A DNA stretch of 64,000 nt from Haematococcus lacustris (lineage: Eukaryota > Chlorophyta > Chlorophyceae > Chlamydomonadales > Haematococcaceae). Location of the stretch: positions 8,515,884 through 8,579,883 of the forward strand of contig JASKMD010000015.1 in the NCBI GenBank assembly GCA_030144725.1, in the 5' to 3' direction. The position numbers were made by a program, and so were the translations under genes. Below the pieces are notes generated by a model that ran no database searches, was not told the origin of the DNA, and worked only from the letters and a program-made list of their open reading frames with translations. Of this stretch, positions 20,365 through 32,413 are shown piece after piece. Positions within the stretch are counted from its first letter, which is position 1; each line of letters opens with the position of its first letter.

Positions 20365-20666
20365 TGACTTACTATTGCTTGTAAAGCAACAGCGACCGAA
20401 TTCACTAAGAACCGTGGAGAACCGTAGGACCGTAGGTGTTAGAGGCAGACCGACCGTAACCGTTAGGAAGGAGTCTTACAATGTTCCGTGTACAAAGGAC
20501 TATTGTGGTTCCGTCTCTTCTCTCCTCCGTAAACACTACAACAACTCGCTTAAAACCTACCGACATCATTCAGTGAGAAACAACGTCATTAGGCAACGTG
20601 GCACTTCATGTAAAAGAAAAACAGCAATTGTTCATGCATCCTACCGTGCAATCGTGTACTCTTACA
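20365..20666 (-). repeat. LTR shared by E2 (5') and E3 (3'); inner edge uncertain
   Basis: The outer end TGTAAGAGTACACG lies at 20666. Just outside it is the purine tract AGTGGGGGAGAG (20667-20678, minus strand), the polypurine tract of E3. The other side runs straight into the E2 leader. A single LTR therefore serves both elements. The inner edge at 20365 is arbitrary. Confidence 0.7.
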
Positions 20667-20678
20667 CTCTCCCCCACT
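20667..20678 (-). other. Polypurine tract of E3
   Basis: AGTGGGGGAGAG on the minus strand directly before the TG of the 3' LTR, the expected place for plus-strand priming. The same tract precedes the LTR shared by E3 and E4 (26441-26452) and, remarkably, the 3' LTR region of the unrelated-looking element at 53447-57347. Confidence 0.8.
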
Positions 20679-20797
20679 TGGAGAGAGCTTCGTCCCGAAG
20701 CGTGCAGTTGAAAGTGCTATGTGTGTGCCATGTAACCAACAGTGTGACAACAACAGACAGGCAAGCATGTGTTCAAACAATCCTATCTAACCCTAAC

Positions 20798-23700
20798 CTA
20801 CGCTGGCTGCATCCATCCTTTGGGCTGTTTGGTGCGGAAAGCATATGCTCGCAACAACTTCTTGAGGACGTTCTGGGTCATGTCTTCTTGTAGTTGTGCC
20901 AGGGGCACCCAACTGTTCTCGTGTTCAGGGTGGCCAAGCCACTTCACTTGCAGCTGGAGTTTACCGCGCTGGAAGCGGTGGTTGCGGAAGGCTGCTACGT
21001 GGTAATGAGCTTCACCGTCGATGATGTCTGGCTCGGGCGGAGGGGCGGGGTTGCGAGTGGGGAAACGCGCACTGCCATCATGATGCAACTTGACGTGCGA
21101 CACGTGTACAACCGGGTGGACTGATTTCCACTCAACAGGTAGTTGAAGCCGCAGGGCGACAGGGGTGACGACCTCCAGGACCTTGAAGGGGCCGTGCTGC
21201 CTGGGGGTAAACTTGCGGGCGGCGCCGGCAGCTTGCGTGGCCGGTCTGATGTGGGTAAAGAAGCTGTCACAAAGGTAAACCATGTCACCAGTGGAGAATT
21301 TATGATCCTGACGGTGGGCCTTGGCCTACTTGACCTGCCGCTCTTGAGCTTTGATGAGGTGTTGTGTAGCGGCGGCGATGTTGGTAGCCATGCGCTGCAG
21401 GAAGGCTGGGGCACTCTCGCTGGTATCTGGTGTGGCCCGTGCTGGAGCAGCTGATGACACTGCTAGAGACAAAGGAGTGTGAGGTTCCTGGCCGGAGTTG
21501 AGCATGAAAGGGGAATAGCCAGTACTGGCTTGGACAGATGCGTTGTAGGCAAACTCAACGGCGGTGAGGTGGTTGTCCCAGTCTGTGTGGTGCGGCGAGA
21601 CGTAGTTGCGCAACATGTCTTCAATGGTGCGGTTAGCGCGCTCAGTCTGGCCGTCAGTCTGGGGATGGTTGGCTGTGGAGATATTTAAGTGGGTCCCGGT
21701 CTTGGCAAAGAGCTGTTGCCAGAAGATGGAAGTGAACCTGGGGTCCCGATCAGAGATGATGACCTTGGGGAGGCCGTGGTACTTGAAGACAGAGTCGAAG
21801 AAGAGTTGGGCCAGCTCAGGGGCTGACACCGTGGTGGTGGTGGGGACAGTATGGATCATTTTAGTCAGCTTGTCCACAAAGACGACAATGGCGTCGTGGC
21901 CAGCCGAGGTGACAGGTAGCTGGGTGATCAAGTCCATGCTGACCTGCTCCCACCGGTGCTGGGGCACGGGCAAAGGCTGCAAAAGGCCAAAGGGTTTTGT
22001 GGTGCCAGACTTGTTCCGCTGGCAGTGGGTGCAAGTGCGAATGTAGTCATGCACTGCAGCTGCCATGCGTGGCCAGTAGACAAGGCGGGACAGGCGGAGG
22101 TAGGTTTTGTCCCGACCAAGATGGCCTGCCGTGGGGACATCGTGTGCCTCACACAACAGATCCGTGCGCAAAGGGCCCGCTGGAATGTACAGTAAAGGGG
22201 TCCCTCGGCCTGTGTGATACAGCAGATTGTCCTGAACCGTAAACTGCCGTGCGCGTCCCTTGAGGGCGGCAGTGAGATGGCGCTGATACTGAGGATCGGT
22301 AGCCACAGCATCGCGTATGTTCCGTAGCCGTGATTGGTCGACAGAGATGGTTGTCTCAGTGACCTGGGCGGGGTTGCGCTGTGTCCGTCGCCCAATCGAC
22401 AGTAGCTGATAATCTGACCGACGTGACAGGGCGTCTGCCACTATGTTCTGTTTGCCCGGGATATGATCTATGATGCAGTCGTACTCTTGAAGGACCTCCA
22501 TCCACCGCGCTTGGCGACGGCAATCGAGGCGAGGTTGTGTTTGAATGTGCGTTGTAGCCCAATTGTCCGTGAGTAGGTTAAATGACGCACCAAGGAGGTA
22601 GTGACGCCATACCTTGAGGGCCTCCACCAGAGACAGGAGCTCCTGCTCATGGGTGGGATAGTTCCGTTCCGCTGGCAGTAGTTTGCGGGAGTGATAGGCC
22701 ACGACCCGCTCGGCTGAACCGGTACCCTGAGAGAGCACGGCACCAATGCCGATGGAAGATGCATCACATCGTAGCGTATACGGTTGCGAAGGATCTGGAG
22801 CAATGAGAATAGGTGCAGAGACGAGTGCCTGCTTCAGAGCGTCAAATGTTGACTGCTGGGCCTGACCCCATGCCACGACACCCTGCTTGTCATGCCCGTC
22901 TGCTCTGGTCAGAGTGGTGAGAGGTGCTGCAATGGTAGAGAAGTCTTTCACAAAGCGGCGGTAGTAGTTAGCTAGGCCCAGAAAGCTGCGCACGTCATGC
23001 ACAGTTTTGGGAATGGGCCAGGATTGAACCGCAGCTACCTTGGCTGGATCGCATGCAATGCCCGAGGCAGAGACAATGTGACCAAGGAAGGATGTCTGGT
23101 CCATGCCGAACTCACACTTGGAGAGCTTGGCATAGAGTTTATGTTTGCGGAGTAGGTCGAGCACGCGCCGAAGGTGGGCTATGTGCTCTTGTGGGGTGCG
23201 GGAGAAGATCAGAATGTCATCTAGGTAGACCAGGACGCAGTCATCTAAGAGATCGTGTAGCACATCATTCATGAGACGCTGGAACGTGGCTGGTGCATTG
23301 CACAGCCCGAAGGGCAGCACCGTGAATTCAAAATGACCGTAGCGTGTGCGGAAAGCTGTTTTGTGGATGTCCTCGGGGGCAACCCGGATCTGATGGTAAC
23401 CTTGGCGCAGGTCTAGCTTGCTGAACACCTTGGCACCATGGAGCCGATCTAGTAGTGTGTCTAGGCGTGGAAGAGGGTACTTGTTCTTGATGGTCAGACG
23501 GTTGAGAGGGCGGTAATCGATGCACATGCGGAATGAGCCATCCTTTTTGCGCACAAGCAACACACCGGAAGCGTAGGGAGAGGTGCTGGGGCGAATGAAG
23601 CCTTTGTCCAAGAGCTCCCCTATTTGCTGTTTCAACTCTGCTAGCTCACCGCTGGACACATTGTAGATGGGCCGCGCCGGGGGTGGCTTGGCTTGTTGGA

Positions 23701-24399
23701 GCTCAATGCGGTGGTCCACGGAGCGCTCTGGTGGCAGTCCATGCGGAAGGTCTGATGGGAACACATCGGCATACTCCTGCACAATGGGAGAACAATCCAG
23801 AACCTGATGACAGGTCTCGGCATTGCTGTCAGCCGGGGTGATGGAGACTAGGAAGACTGGACACTTATTGCTGATTGCCGTGCGGAGCTATGCAGAGCTT
23901 ATGAGCAAAGGGTTGCCGCTGTTGTTTGTGGTGCCTAGCTGCTTGACAGGGGGCCGGAGTGTGTGTTGGCGTCCTGCATGTCGGAATCGCATGATGTTGG
24001 CTTTCCAGTCGATGCGGGGATTGATTTCCGCAAGCCAGGGCTTACCCAGGATGATGTCGAAGTCGTGAAGGTGTGTAACATGCAGAGTTTGCTCGCCCTT
24101 GTAGGTACCCAGCCGGAAACGCGCATTGGGAATCATGGCGCTGCTCTGCTGTTTACGGCCGTCGGCTAGGCTGATGTAGTCGGGGCTCACTTTCTGGGCA
24201 GTCTGAATGCCATACTTTGTGCAAAAGGCCGAGTCAATAAACGAGCCAGTAGCGCCTCCGTCAATCAACACCCGTGCACTATTGCCCTTGTATGATCCCG
24301 TGAAGACTAGCAAATCAGCATGGCTGCCGGGACTGGAGTTGGCTGCGAGCTTAGTGATACGGAGCCGGGGCGGTGGCGGTGTGATAGCGGTGGTCTTGC
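20798..24399 (-). pseudogene. pol: Pol with integrase and chromodomain (E3), two nonsense codons
   Basis: One reading frame spans protease, RT, RNase H, integrase and chromodomain. Protease has [11 protein letters not shown] near 24260. RT has YLDD near 23216-23227. RNase H has CDAS, EQELL and TDN. Integrase has an HHCC zinc motif (22015-22150) and DDE core residues in [12 protein letters not shown] and TERANRT (21940-21630). A C-terminal chromodomain-like segment (QLQVKWLGHPEHENSW) covers 20850-20990, which marks a chromovirus. It stops at TAG 20798. Two in-frame TAGs interrupt it: 23888-23890 (CAA in E1) and 21326-21328 (TCT in E4). Entry is by -1 frameshift at 24463-24469. Confidence 0.9.
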
Positions 24400-24426
24400 C
24401 AGTGCTTGCTTTTGGCTGGCTGGACT

Positions 24427-25344
24427 CTAAGTCTTTGCTTGGTTGGGGGGTCGAGCCGCCCAGTTTTTTGGACCGCGTTTGTTAGGGTGCTTGCAGTCTT
24501 GCACCAGATGACCATCCTCGCGGCAGAATGTGCACTTGTTGTGGGCAGCATACCAGGCTTTCTCCTCTGGTGTGAGCCGTTGGAGTCGTGGTTTATCAGC
24601 CTGGGTTTGCTGAGAAGCTGAGGTAGATGATGTGTCGCGGGTCTCGCGCTGAGCGCGGTGTGGCTGTTGCTTGACTTGTTTCATGAGGCCTAGCTGCATG
24701 GGAACAGCTGTAGAAAGCCCTGCATCACGGCAGGCGGTGTCATGGGCTACGGCTATCTTGACTGCTTGATCAAATGTAGTGGGAGACTGAATGTCTACCA
24801 TGGCCTTGAGGTGAGGGTGCAGGCCGCGGCGGAACCGGTCTAGTTGTTCATCCTCTGTGATGGTAGGAATGTGCAGAAACAGGCTGCGCAGGTGAGTGGC
24901 GAAGGAGAGAGCTGTCTGGTTAGGTTTTTGCCTGGCCACATGAAGCTGGTCTCGAGCCTTAGCTGTTTCTGACTGGGTTACAAAAGCGGCTTTAAGGGCT
25001 GCTTTGAACAAGTCCCAGGTGAATGACGCGCTAGGGGCTGACCGGACAGAGACGTACTAGGAGGCAGCCAGACCTGTGAGCCTTACACCAGTGGACACTA
25101 TCTTCTGCTCATCAGTCAGGCCTGGAGTCAACTTAAACACCTCCTCAACATGGAACAGCCAAGTAGAAACACTGCCCTTGCCATCAAACGGCTGCACGTC
25201 CGTCAACTTGATTAAACCCTGTGCAACCCGTGGCTCTGCCTGAGAGACCTGCTGCTGCTCCTGCTGCCGCACTATCCTGTCCATAGTGGCGCCAAGTGCG
25301 TTGAATGCAGCTATGATGGTCTCCATGCTGTCAGGCTGTGCCAT
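24427..25344 (-). pseudogene. gag: Gag (E3), one nonsense codon
   Basis: Same 305-codon Gag as E2, with ATG at 25344 and the CCHC knuckle near the end. A TGG (Trp of ASWYVSV) has become TAG at 25059-25061, splitting it into 95 and about 210 codons. The slippery A AAA AAC is kept at 24463-24469. Confidence 0.9.
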
Positions 25345-25353
25345 GGGCTGTGG

Positions 25354-26028
25354 CTAGAGACGACGACGCTGGCGCTGCTGGTATCCGTCCCTGTTGTGTT
25401 GGGCGGAGTGGGTGGGGGTAGGTGGCGGTGCTTGTCCCTGGTAGGCTGGGTGTGCCTCTGGTGCGGGCTGGCGTCTAGGTGGGGGCGGTGGGGTGGCGGT
25501 GGGGGTGCGGTGGTGCCACGTAGCGTGTGGATACGCCTACAGGTGCACTGGGTGCTACAACAAGGCTGCGCACAATGCCTAGGAGCTGCTCTATGTACTC
25601 CCGTTGCTGAGCGAGCTGCTCACCTCGTGCCCTTGCTAGCCCGGAGTAGTAGTCCGCTGCCGCCTTGTAAGATTGGCAGTGCTGACACCCTTGCAGCGCC
25701 TGTTGCGCCTCACGGTTACCCGTGGAAACTAAAGCAAACGCTGGGCTGCGAAATTGCTCAGGCTGTTCCGCCTGTGCGAGCTGGGCTGCTGGGTGCGCGT
25801 TCGGGGGTGTACCCGAAACAATAGGCTGATATTCTCCGCTTGGCGAAGGGCTAAGAGAAGGGCTGGACGGGCTGTAAGATGAGGCTGAATTCCGCGGGGT
25901 GCTAGCCCCGGACGGAAGGTCTACGTCCAACGCCTCGTCGAAGGTCAGTGGCACTGCGATGAACGTGAAAGGGGAAACCAGATGCAACAGTGGTAATGCG
26001 TGGGCCCGGAAAAACTCGTAAATGCAAG
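25354..26028 (-). pseudogene. Leader ORF (E3), frameshifted
   Basis: Same methionine-free leader as in E1 and E2, with the in-frame TAG three codons before gag. Single-base losses in the GGTGGGGGC polyproline-coding tract near 25490-25515 break the frame. Confidence 0.6.
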
Positions 26029-26139
26029 CGCTAATGGTCTAAGGACTTCTTTCAGCCTAAGGACGGCCTCTAGAAGTCTCGTAGTCGTTAACTACGGCTA
26101 GGGTCTCAGCTTAACGCCGGAGCTAGAACTGCTATGGCT

Positions 26140-26440
26140 GACTTACTATTGCTTGTAAAGCAACAGCGACCGAATTCACTAAGAACCGTGGAGAACCGTA
26201 GGACCGTAGGTGTTAGAGGCAGACCGACCGTAACCGTTAGGAAGGAGTCTTACAATGTTCCGTGTACAAAGGACTATTGTGGTTCAGTCTCTTCTCTCCT
26301 CCGTAAACACTACAACAACTCGCTTAAAACCTACCGACATCATTCAGTGAGAAACAACGTCATTAGGCAACGTGGCACTTCATGTAAAAGAAAAACAGCA
26401 ATTGTTCATGCATCCTACCGTGCAATCGTGTACTCTTACA
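26140..26440 (-). repeat. LTR shared by E3 (5') and E4 (3'); inner edge uncertain
   Basis: Nearly identical to the LTR at 20365-20666. Outer end TGTAAGAG at 26440, preceded on the minus strand by AGTGGGGGAGAG (26441-26452) belonging to E4. Confidence 0.7.
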
Positions 26441-26571
26441 CTCTCCCCCACTTGGAGAGAGCTTCGTCCCGAAGCGTGCAGTTGAAAGTGCTATGTGTGT
26501 GCCATGCAAACAACAGTGTGACAACAACAGACAGGCAGGCATGTGTTCAAACAACCCTATCTAACCCTAAC

Positions 26572-29356
26572 CTACGCTGGCTGCATCCATCCCTTGGGCT
26601 GCTTGGTGCGGAAAGCATATGCTCGCAACAACTTCTTGAGGACGTTCTGGGTCATGTCTTCTTGTAGTTGTGCCAGGGGCACCCAACTGTTCTCGTGTTC
26701 AGGGTGGCCAAGCCACTTCACTTGCAGCTGGAGTTTACCGCGCTGGAAGCGGTGGTTGCGGAAGGCTGCTACGTGGTAATGAGCTTCACCGTCGATGATG
26801 TCGGGCTCGGGCGGAGGGAGCGGGGTTGCGAGTGGGGAACCGCGCACTGCCGTCGTGGTGCAACTTGACGTGCGACACGTGTACAACCGGGTGGACTGAT
26901 TTCCACTCAGCAGGTAGTTGAAGCCGCAGGGCGACAGGGGTGACGACCTCCAGGACCTTGAAGGGGCCGTGCTGCCTTGGGGTAAACTTGCGGGCGGCGC
27001 CGGCAGCTTGCGTGGCCGGTCTGATGTGGGTAAAGAAGCTGTCACAAAGGTAAACCATGTCACCAGTGGAGAATTTATGATCCTGACGGTGGGCATTGGC
27101 AGACTTGACCTGCCGCTCTTGAGCTTTGATGAGGTGTTGTGTAGCGGCGGCGATGTTGGTAGCCATGCGTTGCAGGAAGGCTGGGGCACTCTCGCTGGTA
27201 TCTCGGTGTGACCCGTGCTGGAGCAGCTGATGACACTGCTAGAGACAAAGGAGTGTGAGGTTCCTGTCCGGAGTTGAGCATGAAAGGGGAATAGCCAGTA
27301 CTGGCTTGGACAGATGCGTTGTAGGCAAACTCAACGGCGGTGAGGTGGTTGTCCCAGTCTGTGTGGTGCGGCGAGACGTAGTTGCGCAACATGTCTTCAA
27401 TGGTGCGGTTAGCGCGCTCAGTCTGGCCGTCAGTCTGGGGATGGTTGGCTGTGGAGATATTTAAGTGGGTCCCGGTCTTGGCAAAGAGCTGTTGCCAGAA
27501 GTTGGAAGTGAACCTTGGGTCCCGATCAGAGATGATGACCTTGGGGAGGCCGTGGTACTTGAAGACAGAGTCGAAGAAGAGTTGGGCCAGCTCAGGGGCT
27601 GACACTGTGGTGGTGGTGGGGACAGTATGGATCATTTTAGTCAGCTTGTCCACAAAGACGACAATGGCGTCGTGGCCAGCCGAGGTGACAGGTAGCTGGG
27701 TGATCAAGTCCATGCTGACCTGCTCCCATCGGTGCTGGGGCACGGGCAAAGGCTGCAAAAGGCCAAAGGGTTTTGTGGTGCTAGACTTGTTCCGCTGGCA
27801 GTGGGTGCAAGTGCGAATGTAGTCATGCACTGCAGCTGCCATGCGTGGCCAGTAGACAAGGCGGGACAGCCGGAGGTAGGTTTTGTCCCGACCAAGATGG
27901 CCTGCCGTGGGGACGTCATGTGCCTCACACAACAGGTCCGTGCGCAAAGTGCCCGCTGGAATGTACAGTAAAGGGGTCCCTCGGCCTGTGTGATACAGCA
28001 GATTGTCCTGAACCGTAAACTGCCGTGCGCGTCCCTTGAGGGCGGCAGTGAGATGACGCTGATACTGAGGATCGGTAGCCGCAGCATCGCGTATGTTCCG
28101 TAGCCGTGATTGGTCGACAGAGATGGTTGTCTCAGTGACCTGGGCGGGGTTGCGCTGTGTCCGTCGCCCAACCGACAGTAGTTGATAATCTGACCGACGT
28201 GACAGGGCGTCTGCCACTATGTTCTGTTTGCCCGGGATATGATCTATGATGCAGTCGTACTCTTGAAGGACCTCCATCCACCGCGCTTGGCGACGGCAAT
28301 CGAGGCGAGGCTGTGTTTGAATGTGCTTTGTAGCCCAATTGTCCGTGAGTAGGTTGAATGACGCACCAAGGAGGTAGTGACGCCATACCTTGAGGGCCTC
28401 CACCAGAGACAGGAGCTCCTGCTCATGGGTGGGATAGTTCCGTTCTGCTGGCAGTAGTTTACGGGAGTGGTAGGCCACGACCCGCTCGGCTGAACCGGTA
28501 CCCTGAGAGAGCACGGCACCAATGCCGATGGAAGATGCATCACATCGTAGCGTATACGGTTGCGAAGGATCTGGAGCAATGAGAATAGGTGCAGAGACGA
28601 GTGCCTGCTTCAGAGCGTCAAAGGCTGACTGCTGGGCCTGACCCCATGCCACGACACCCTGCTTGTCATGCCCGTCTGCTCTGGTCAGAGCGGTGAGAGG
28701 TGCTGCAATGGTAGAGAAGTCTTTCACAAAGCGGCGGTAGTAGTTAGCTAGGCCCAGAAAGCTGCGCACGTCATGCACAGTTTTGGGAATGGGCCAGGAT
28801 TGAACCGCAGCTACCTTGGCTGGATCGCATGCAATGCCCGAGGCAGAGACAATGTGACCAAGGAAGGATGTCTGGTCCATGCCGAACTCACACTTGGAGA
28901 GCTTGGCATAGAGTTTATGTTTGCGGAGTAGGTCGAACACGCGCCGAAGGTGGGCTATGTGCTCTTGTGGGGTGCGGGAGAAGATCAGAATGTCATCTAG
29001 GTAGACCAGGACGCAGTCATCTAAGAGATCGTGTAGCACATCATTCATGAGACGCTGGAACGTGGCTGGTGCATTGCACAGCCCGAAGGGCAGCACCGTG
29101 AATTCAAAATGACCGTAGCGTGTGCGGAAAGCTGTTTTGTGGATGTCCTCGGGGGCAACCCGGATCTGATGGTAACCTTGGCGCAGGTCTAGCTTGCTGA
29201 ACACCTTGGCACCATGGAGCCGATCTAGTAGTGTGTCTAGGCGTGGAAGAGGGTACTTGTTCTTGATGGTCAGACGGTTGAGAGGGCGGTAATCGATGCA
29301 CATGCGGAATGAGCCATCCTTTTTGCGCACAAGCAACACACAGGAAGCGTAGGGAT
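26572..29356 (-). pseudogene. pol: Pol of chromovirus E4 (RT to chromodomain), 5'-truncated, frameshifted
   Basis: Minus-strand pol remnant that begins inside RT at the [14 protein letters not shown] segment (SGV in the sister copies), next to the breakpoint at 29356, and extends through YLDD, RNase H, the HHCC and DDE integrase motifs to the chromodomain. A one-base insertion near 27205 and another near 26820 change the frame before the chromodomain. gag, protease and its own 5' LTR are absent; the sequence switches to the 1,340-bp direct repeat at 29358. Confidence 0.9.
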
Positions 29357-29357
29357 C

Positions 29358-30697
29358 CTGATTGCGAAAATCGTACTTTGCCGCTCGACTATTATCAATT
29401 GCCGCTCGACCATTATCAAAAAGTGCACTTTGTCGCTCGACCATTATGCTTTGCCGCCTGACCATTATGCTTTGCCGGTCAACACATATCGACCGCCTCA
29501 ACTAGCCTATAACCTCATCCCTCTTCTAAGCGGCTTACTCCAACCTACAAAGCGACGAAAGACGTAGCTTCTAGTCAACATGCCAGCCTGTCACTTATAA
29601 GTAGACATGCCAGTCTGGCAATATGTTCGCTAAGCTATCGCGCAACGTCACATTGGCTACGTTGAGGTTGCATCAGTAGCGGAAGGAAGTTGTTTTTGAA
29701 AACTCGCGACTTGCAAGTTGCGACGTGCAAGCCATGCATGCAACTGGCACACTCGCGAATTGCGCTTCACTTGCGGAACACGCGGATCTGGCTGCTACAC
29801 TCCTACAAATTAATCCCTGCGTCCGTCCCTGCGTGTTGACCGACCATGTCCGATCGGGCTGAAATATTGATAGATGGTAGTTTGCAGAAAACAAAACATA
29901 TTTTTCAGAATAGATATTTTAAAAAAATCCAAGGCGGCTGCGCTGTGGCCCTGCGGCTAGAGTGCAAGGATGAGTGCAGGGATAGGTTGCGGGCCACAGC
30001 GCAAAAGCTGTTAATTTTTTCAAAATATTTTTCTTGCAAAATATGTTTTATTTTTTGCAAACTACCATCTATTAAGAATTCAGCCCGATCGGACAAGGTT
30101 GGTAAACACGCAGGGACGGACGTAGGGATTAATTTGTAGAAGTGTAGCACTTTGCGGCCTTGGTAAACTGACACGAGTTATGGAAAATATTGACTCAAAT
30201 ATGCCCGTGTAAAATGACCCTCCGTGGCGACCCTCCACAGGACCATGCACAACACAAGGTCGGCAGGACCCTGCACAGGGTCGCGAGGACCTTGCACAAG
30301 GTCGGCAGAACCCTGCAAAAGGTCGATGCGCTAGGACCGTGCGCAGGGTCGGCAGGACCCTGTGCATGGTTTTTCTGTTTCTCAAATTGTTGTAACATCG
30401 CAACAACCTTTCAACGACAACAACGACGATGAGTCGGCCTTTCCTGCGGCTATCTGCGGTATGCCTCCCGGGAGATGATTATATAGGCGACTTCCGGCCT
30501 TGATCGGCGCGAGTGTGAGGGCTGGCATGTTCCTCGCCATGCAGGGTTATCGTCCAGGCATGCAAAGGTAATGGTTGGGGTGATGGTTGGGATTTCATCC
30601 GGGGTACACCTCAGCAGATCGTCATCTCGGGCTACAAATGCCCGAGTGGCACCATGCTAGGGAAACGATATCATTATCGTCGAGTTGGGTATTGTGG
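29358..30697. repeat. 1,340-bp direct repeat, right copy
   Basis: Same length and order as 12799-14138, including the CACT-ended MITE (29798-30144) and the GACC/GGTC hairpin array (30240-30370). Its left edge cuts into E4. At its right edge the shared sequence ends GTATTGTGG and continues AGCCAAATCG, where the left copy has the E1 LTR. Confidence 0.9.
29798..30144. mobile_element. 347-bp MITE-like element, second copy
   Basis: Identical in structure to 13239-13585: CACTCCTACAAATT ends, long outer inverted repeats and an inner GCGCTGTGGCCC hairpin. It was copied with the surrounding direct repeat, so it is not an independent insertion. Confidence 0.8.
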
Positions 30698-32413
30698 AGC
30701 CAAATCGTTGTAATAGCATCTGCGGTCAGGCGACCACAAGCAGGTGAGTAGCACTTGGAGCTTGGCATATGATTGCACTGGCTCGCGTCGGGGTGCTATG
30801 TAGGCCAAGACACCCAACAACGCAACATGTTGGGTCATGCACACCACAGCAACAGGGTCAGCGTAGTTGTGCACACCCCTAGACCCCAACCACGTTGCGC
30901 TAAGTGCGGGTAGTGCGGGTTGGGCCCCACAAGTCATACCTAAGCTCATTACAGCCTCTTTGGCTGCAAGTACCCATGGCTGAGGAGCGTACAACACCAC
31001 ACAGCAACAAGCAGGCAAAGGTTGCCGGCCATGGCACCCTGCCTACCTGCCCTCGCTGGACGAGCCTGACAAAGAGGCTGACGACTTCCCCCGATGAGAC
31101 CACGTCACAAGCGTACACATTTTGTCTTGTGTGCCATGCAGCTAAAGGAGGCAGCTGGTGTACTGTTTTTTTGGCGATGCCGGCATTGACACGCAGGTGG
31201 GTAATAGTTTCTCATAGTGGCCCACAAACGGCAAGCCCAACAACGGCAAGCCAACAGACAAAGTGGTGACGGTGGATCATTGTTGCACCAGCATGTTCAG
31301 CTTCAACATCCCCCAACCCTGTGAGAGCTGGCTGAACCTCAACAAGCACACCCAGCCTGCAGGCTAGACGCCCCAAAGGATGAGGATCACTTGTTGTGGG
31401 ACCCCTCGAGCCAGCAGTTCGTGGAGCTTTATGTTCAATGCACCAGTGTGGGGCCTCATGTGAGGCAACCGGAATACCCCCAGGGGCCTTGGTAGATGGG
31501 TGGACAGAGACTACAAACGCCATAAACCCCAGTGGGCACGGTGACCCATTGACCTACACTGGTGGCCACCCCAAGCAAGGACACAGGCCTGGCTTCAAGA
31601 TTCCTCAAGCTGCAAGACCGAGCATACAAGGCCTAGGCCCAAGAGCCTTGAGCACAATGATGTGTGTGCATTAGTCCAAGCAGTTGCTTACATATTAGCA
31701 TGTGTTCCATGCCAAAGGCTACCGCCCTACCTCCCAAGGGGGTGGGGAAGGGGGGTCGTTCCAAGCCCGGACAAAAAATCCGAGTTCCGGATAACATGAT
31801 GGCATTCCCTAGACATCACACATGTACAACATTGGACCGGACAACAGCTCACGATGCCCTTGTAACAGTTGCAGGAGAGACATGTGCTAAGCTGAGTGCC
31901 CTACAGTTGAGGGGTGCTCACCAGCCAATAGGTCATCCCGGTGGCCAGGGTACGGTTGAGGGTCGACAATTGTGAGCCATGCGTGCAAGGAGGGTCGGCA
32001 TTGTCGTTATTATCAATCTGCATAACCAAGCAGGCGGGCAGGCATTGCAGAGTCAACATTTCTACATCCTAGCAGTCAGGGTGGTGGGGTCAATACATCA
32101 AGGCAGGTGGTGCCACATGCTTACTACAATAAGTGCAATAACAGGACAGGGTGGACCCAATTATGAGAGAGTCCCACCTAGTAGGACTCCTGCTACTAAC
32201 AACAAGGGCAGAGGAAGGGGCGACCCACCTGGCTGAATGAACCACCACACAGTGCAAGACTGGGTGCAACAGGGTACTGAAACAAGACCAAGAAAGAGTT
32301 CCATTCAGAATTTCCTGCGGCGTCCACAGCTCCAAGGACATGTTGCCACTAGCATTGCAGCACTACCGGGAGCATCTGGTGAAGCATCAGGACTAAGCTT
32401 AACACAGGAGACA
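30698..32413. other. Unassigned 1.7 kb
   Basis: Moderate-GC sequence with no frame that I can attach to a family. A short plus-strand frame near 31280-31365 (FSFNIPQPCESWLNLNKHTQ) looks protein-like but is isolated, as is 31396-31674. It may hold decayed transposon or gene remnants. Confidence 0.4.

Larger units (their letters stand above)
18275..20666 (-). mobile_element. Ty3/gypsy chromovirus E2, 5' part only, minus strand
   Basis: Runs from an LTR (outer end TGTAAGAG at 20666) through the leader frame and gag into the start of the protease, ending inside it at the junction with E1. It shares its LTR with E3, of which that LTR is the 3' LTR. Confidence 0.9.
20365..26440 (-). mobile_element. 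Ty3/gypsy chromovirus E3, full length, minus strand
   Basis: The only copy with every part: 5' LTR ending at 26440, leader frame, gag, protease, RT, RNase H, integrase, chromodomain, 3' untranslated region, polypurine tract and 3' LTR at about 20365-20666. About 6.1 kb. It is defective, with TAG codons in gag (25059-25061), protease-RT linker (23888-23890) and integrase (21326-21328), plus a frame error in the leader polyproline tract. Its LTRs are shared with E2 and E4. Confidence 0.92.

Noticed and set aside
21326..25061. UAG reassigned to a sense codon, because all three nonsense codons of E3 are TAG
   Set aside because: They replace Trp, Gln and Ser codons respectively, which fits no single reassignment, and intact gag and pol genes of the same family end in TAG.
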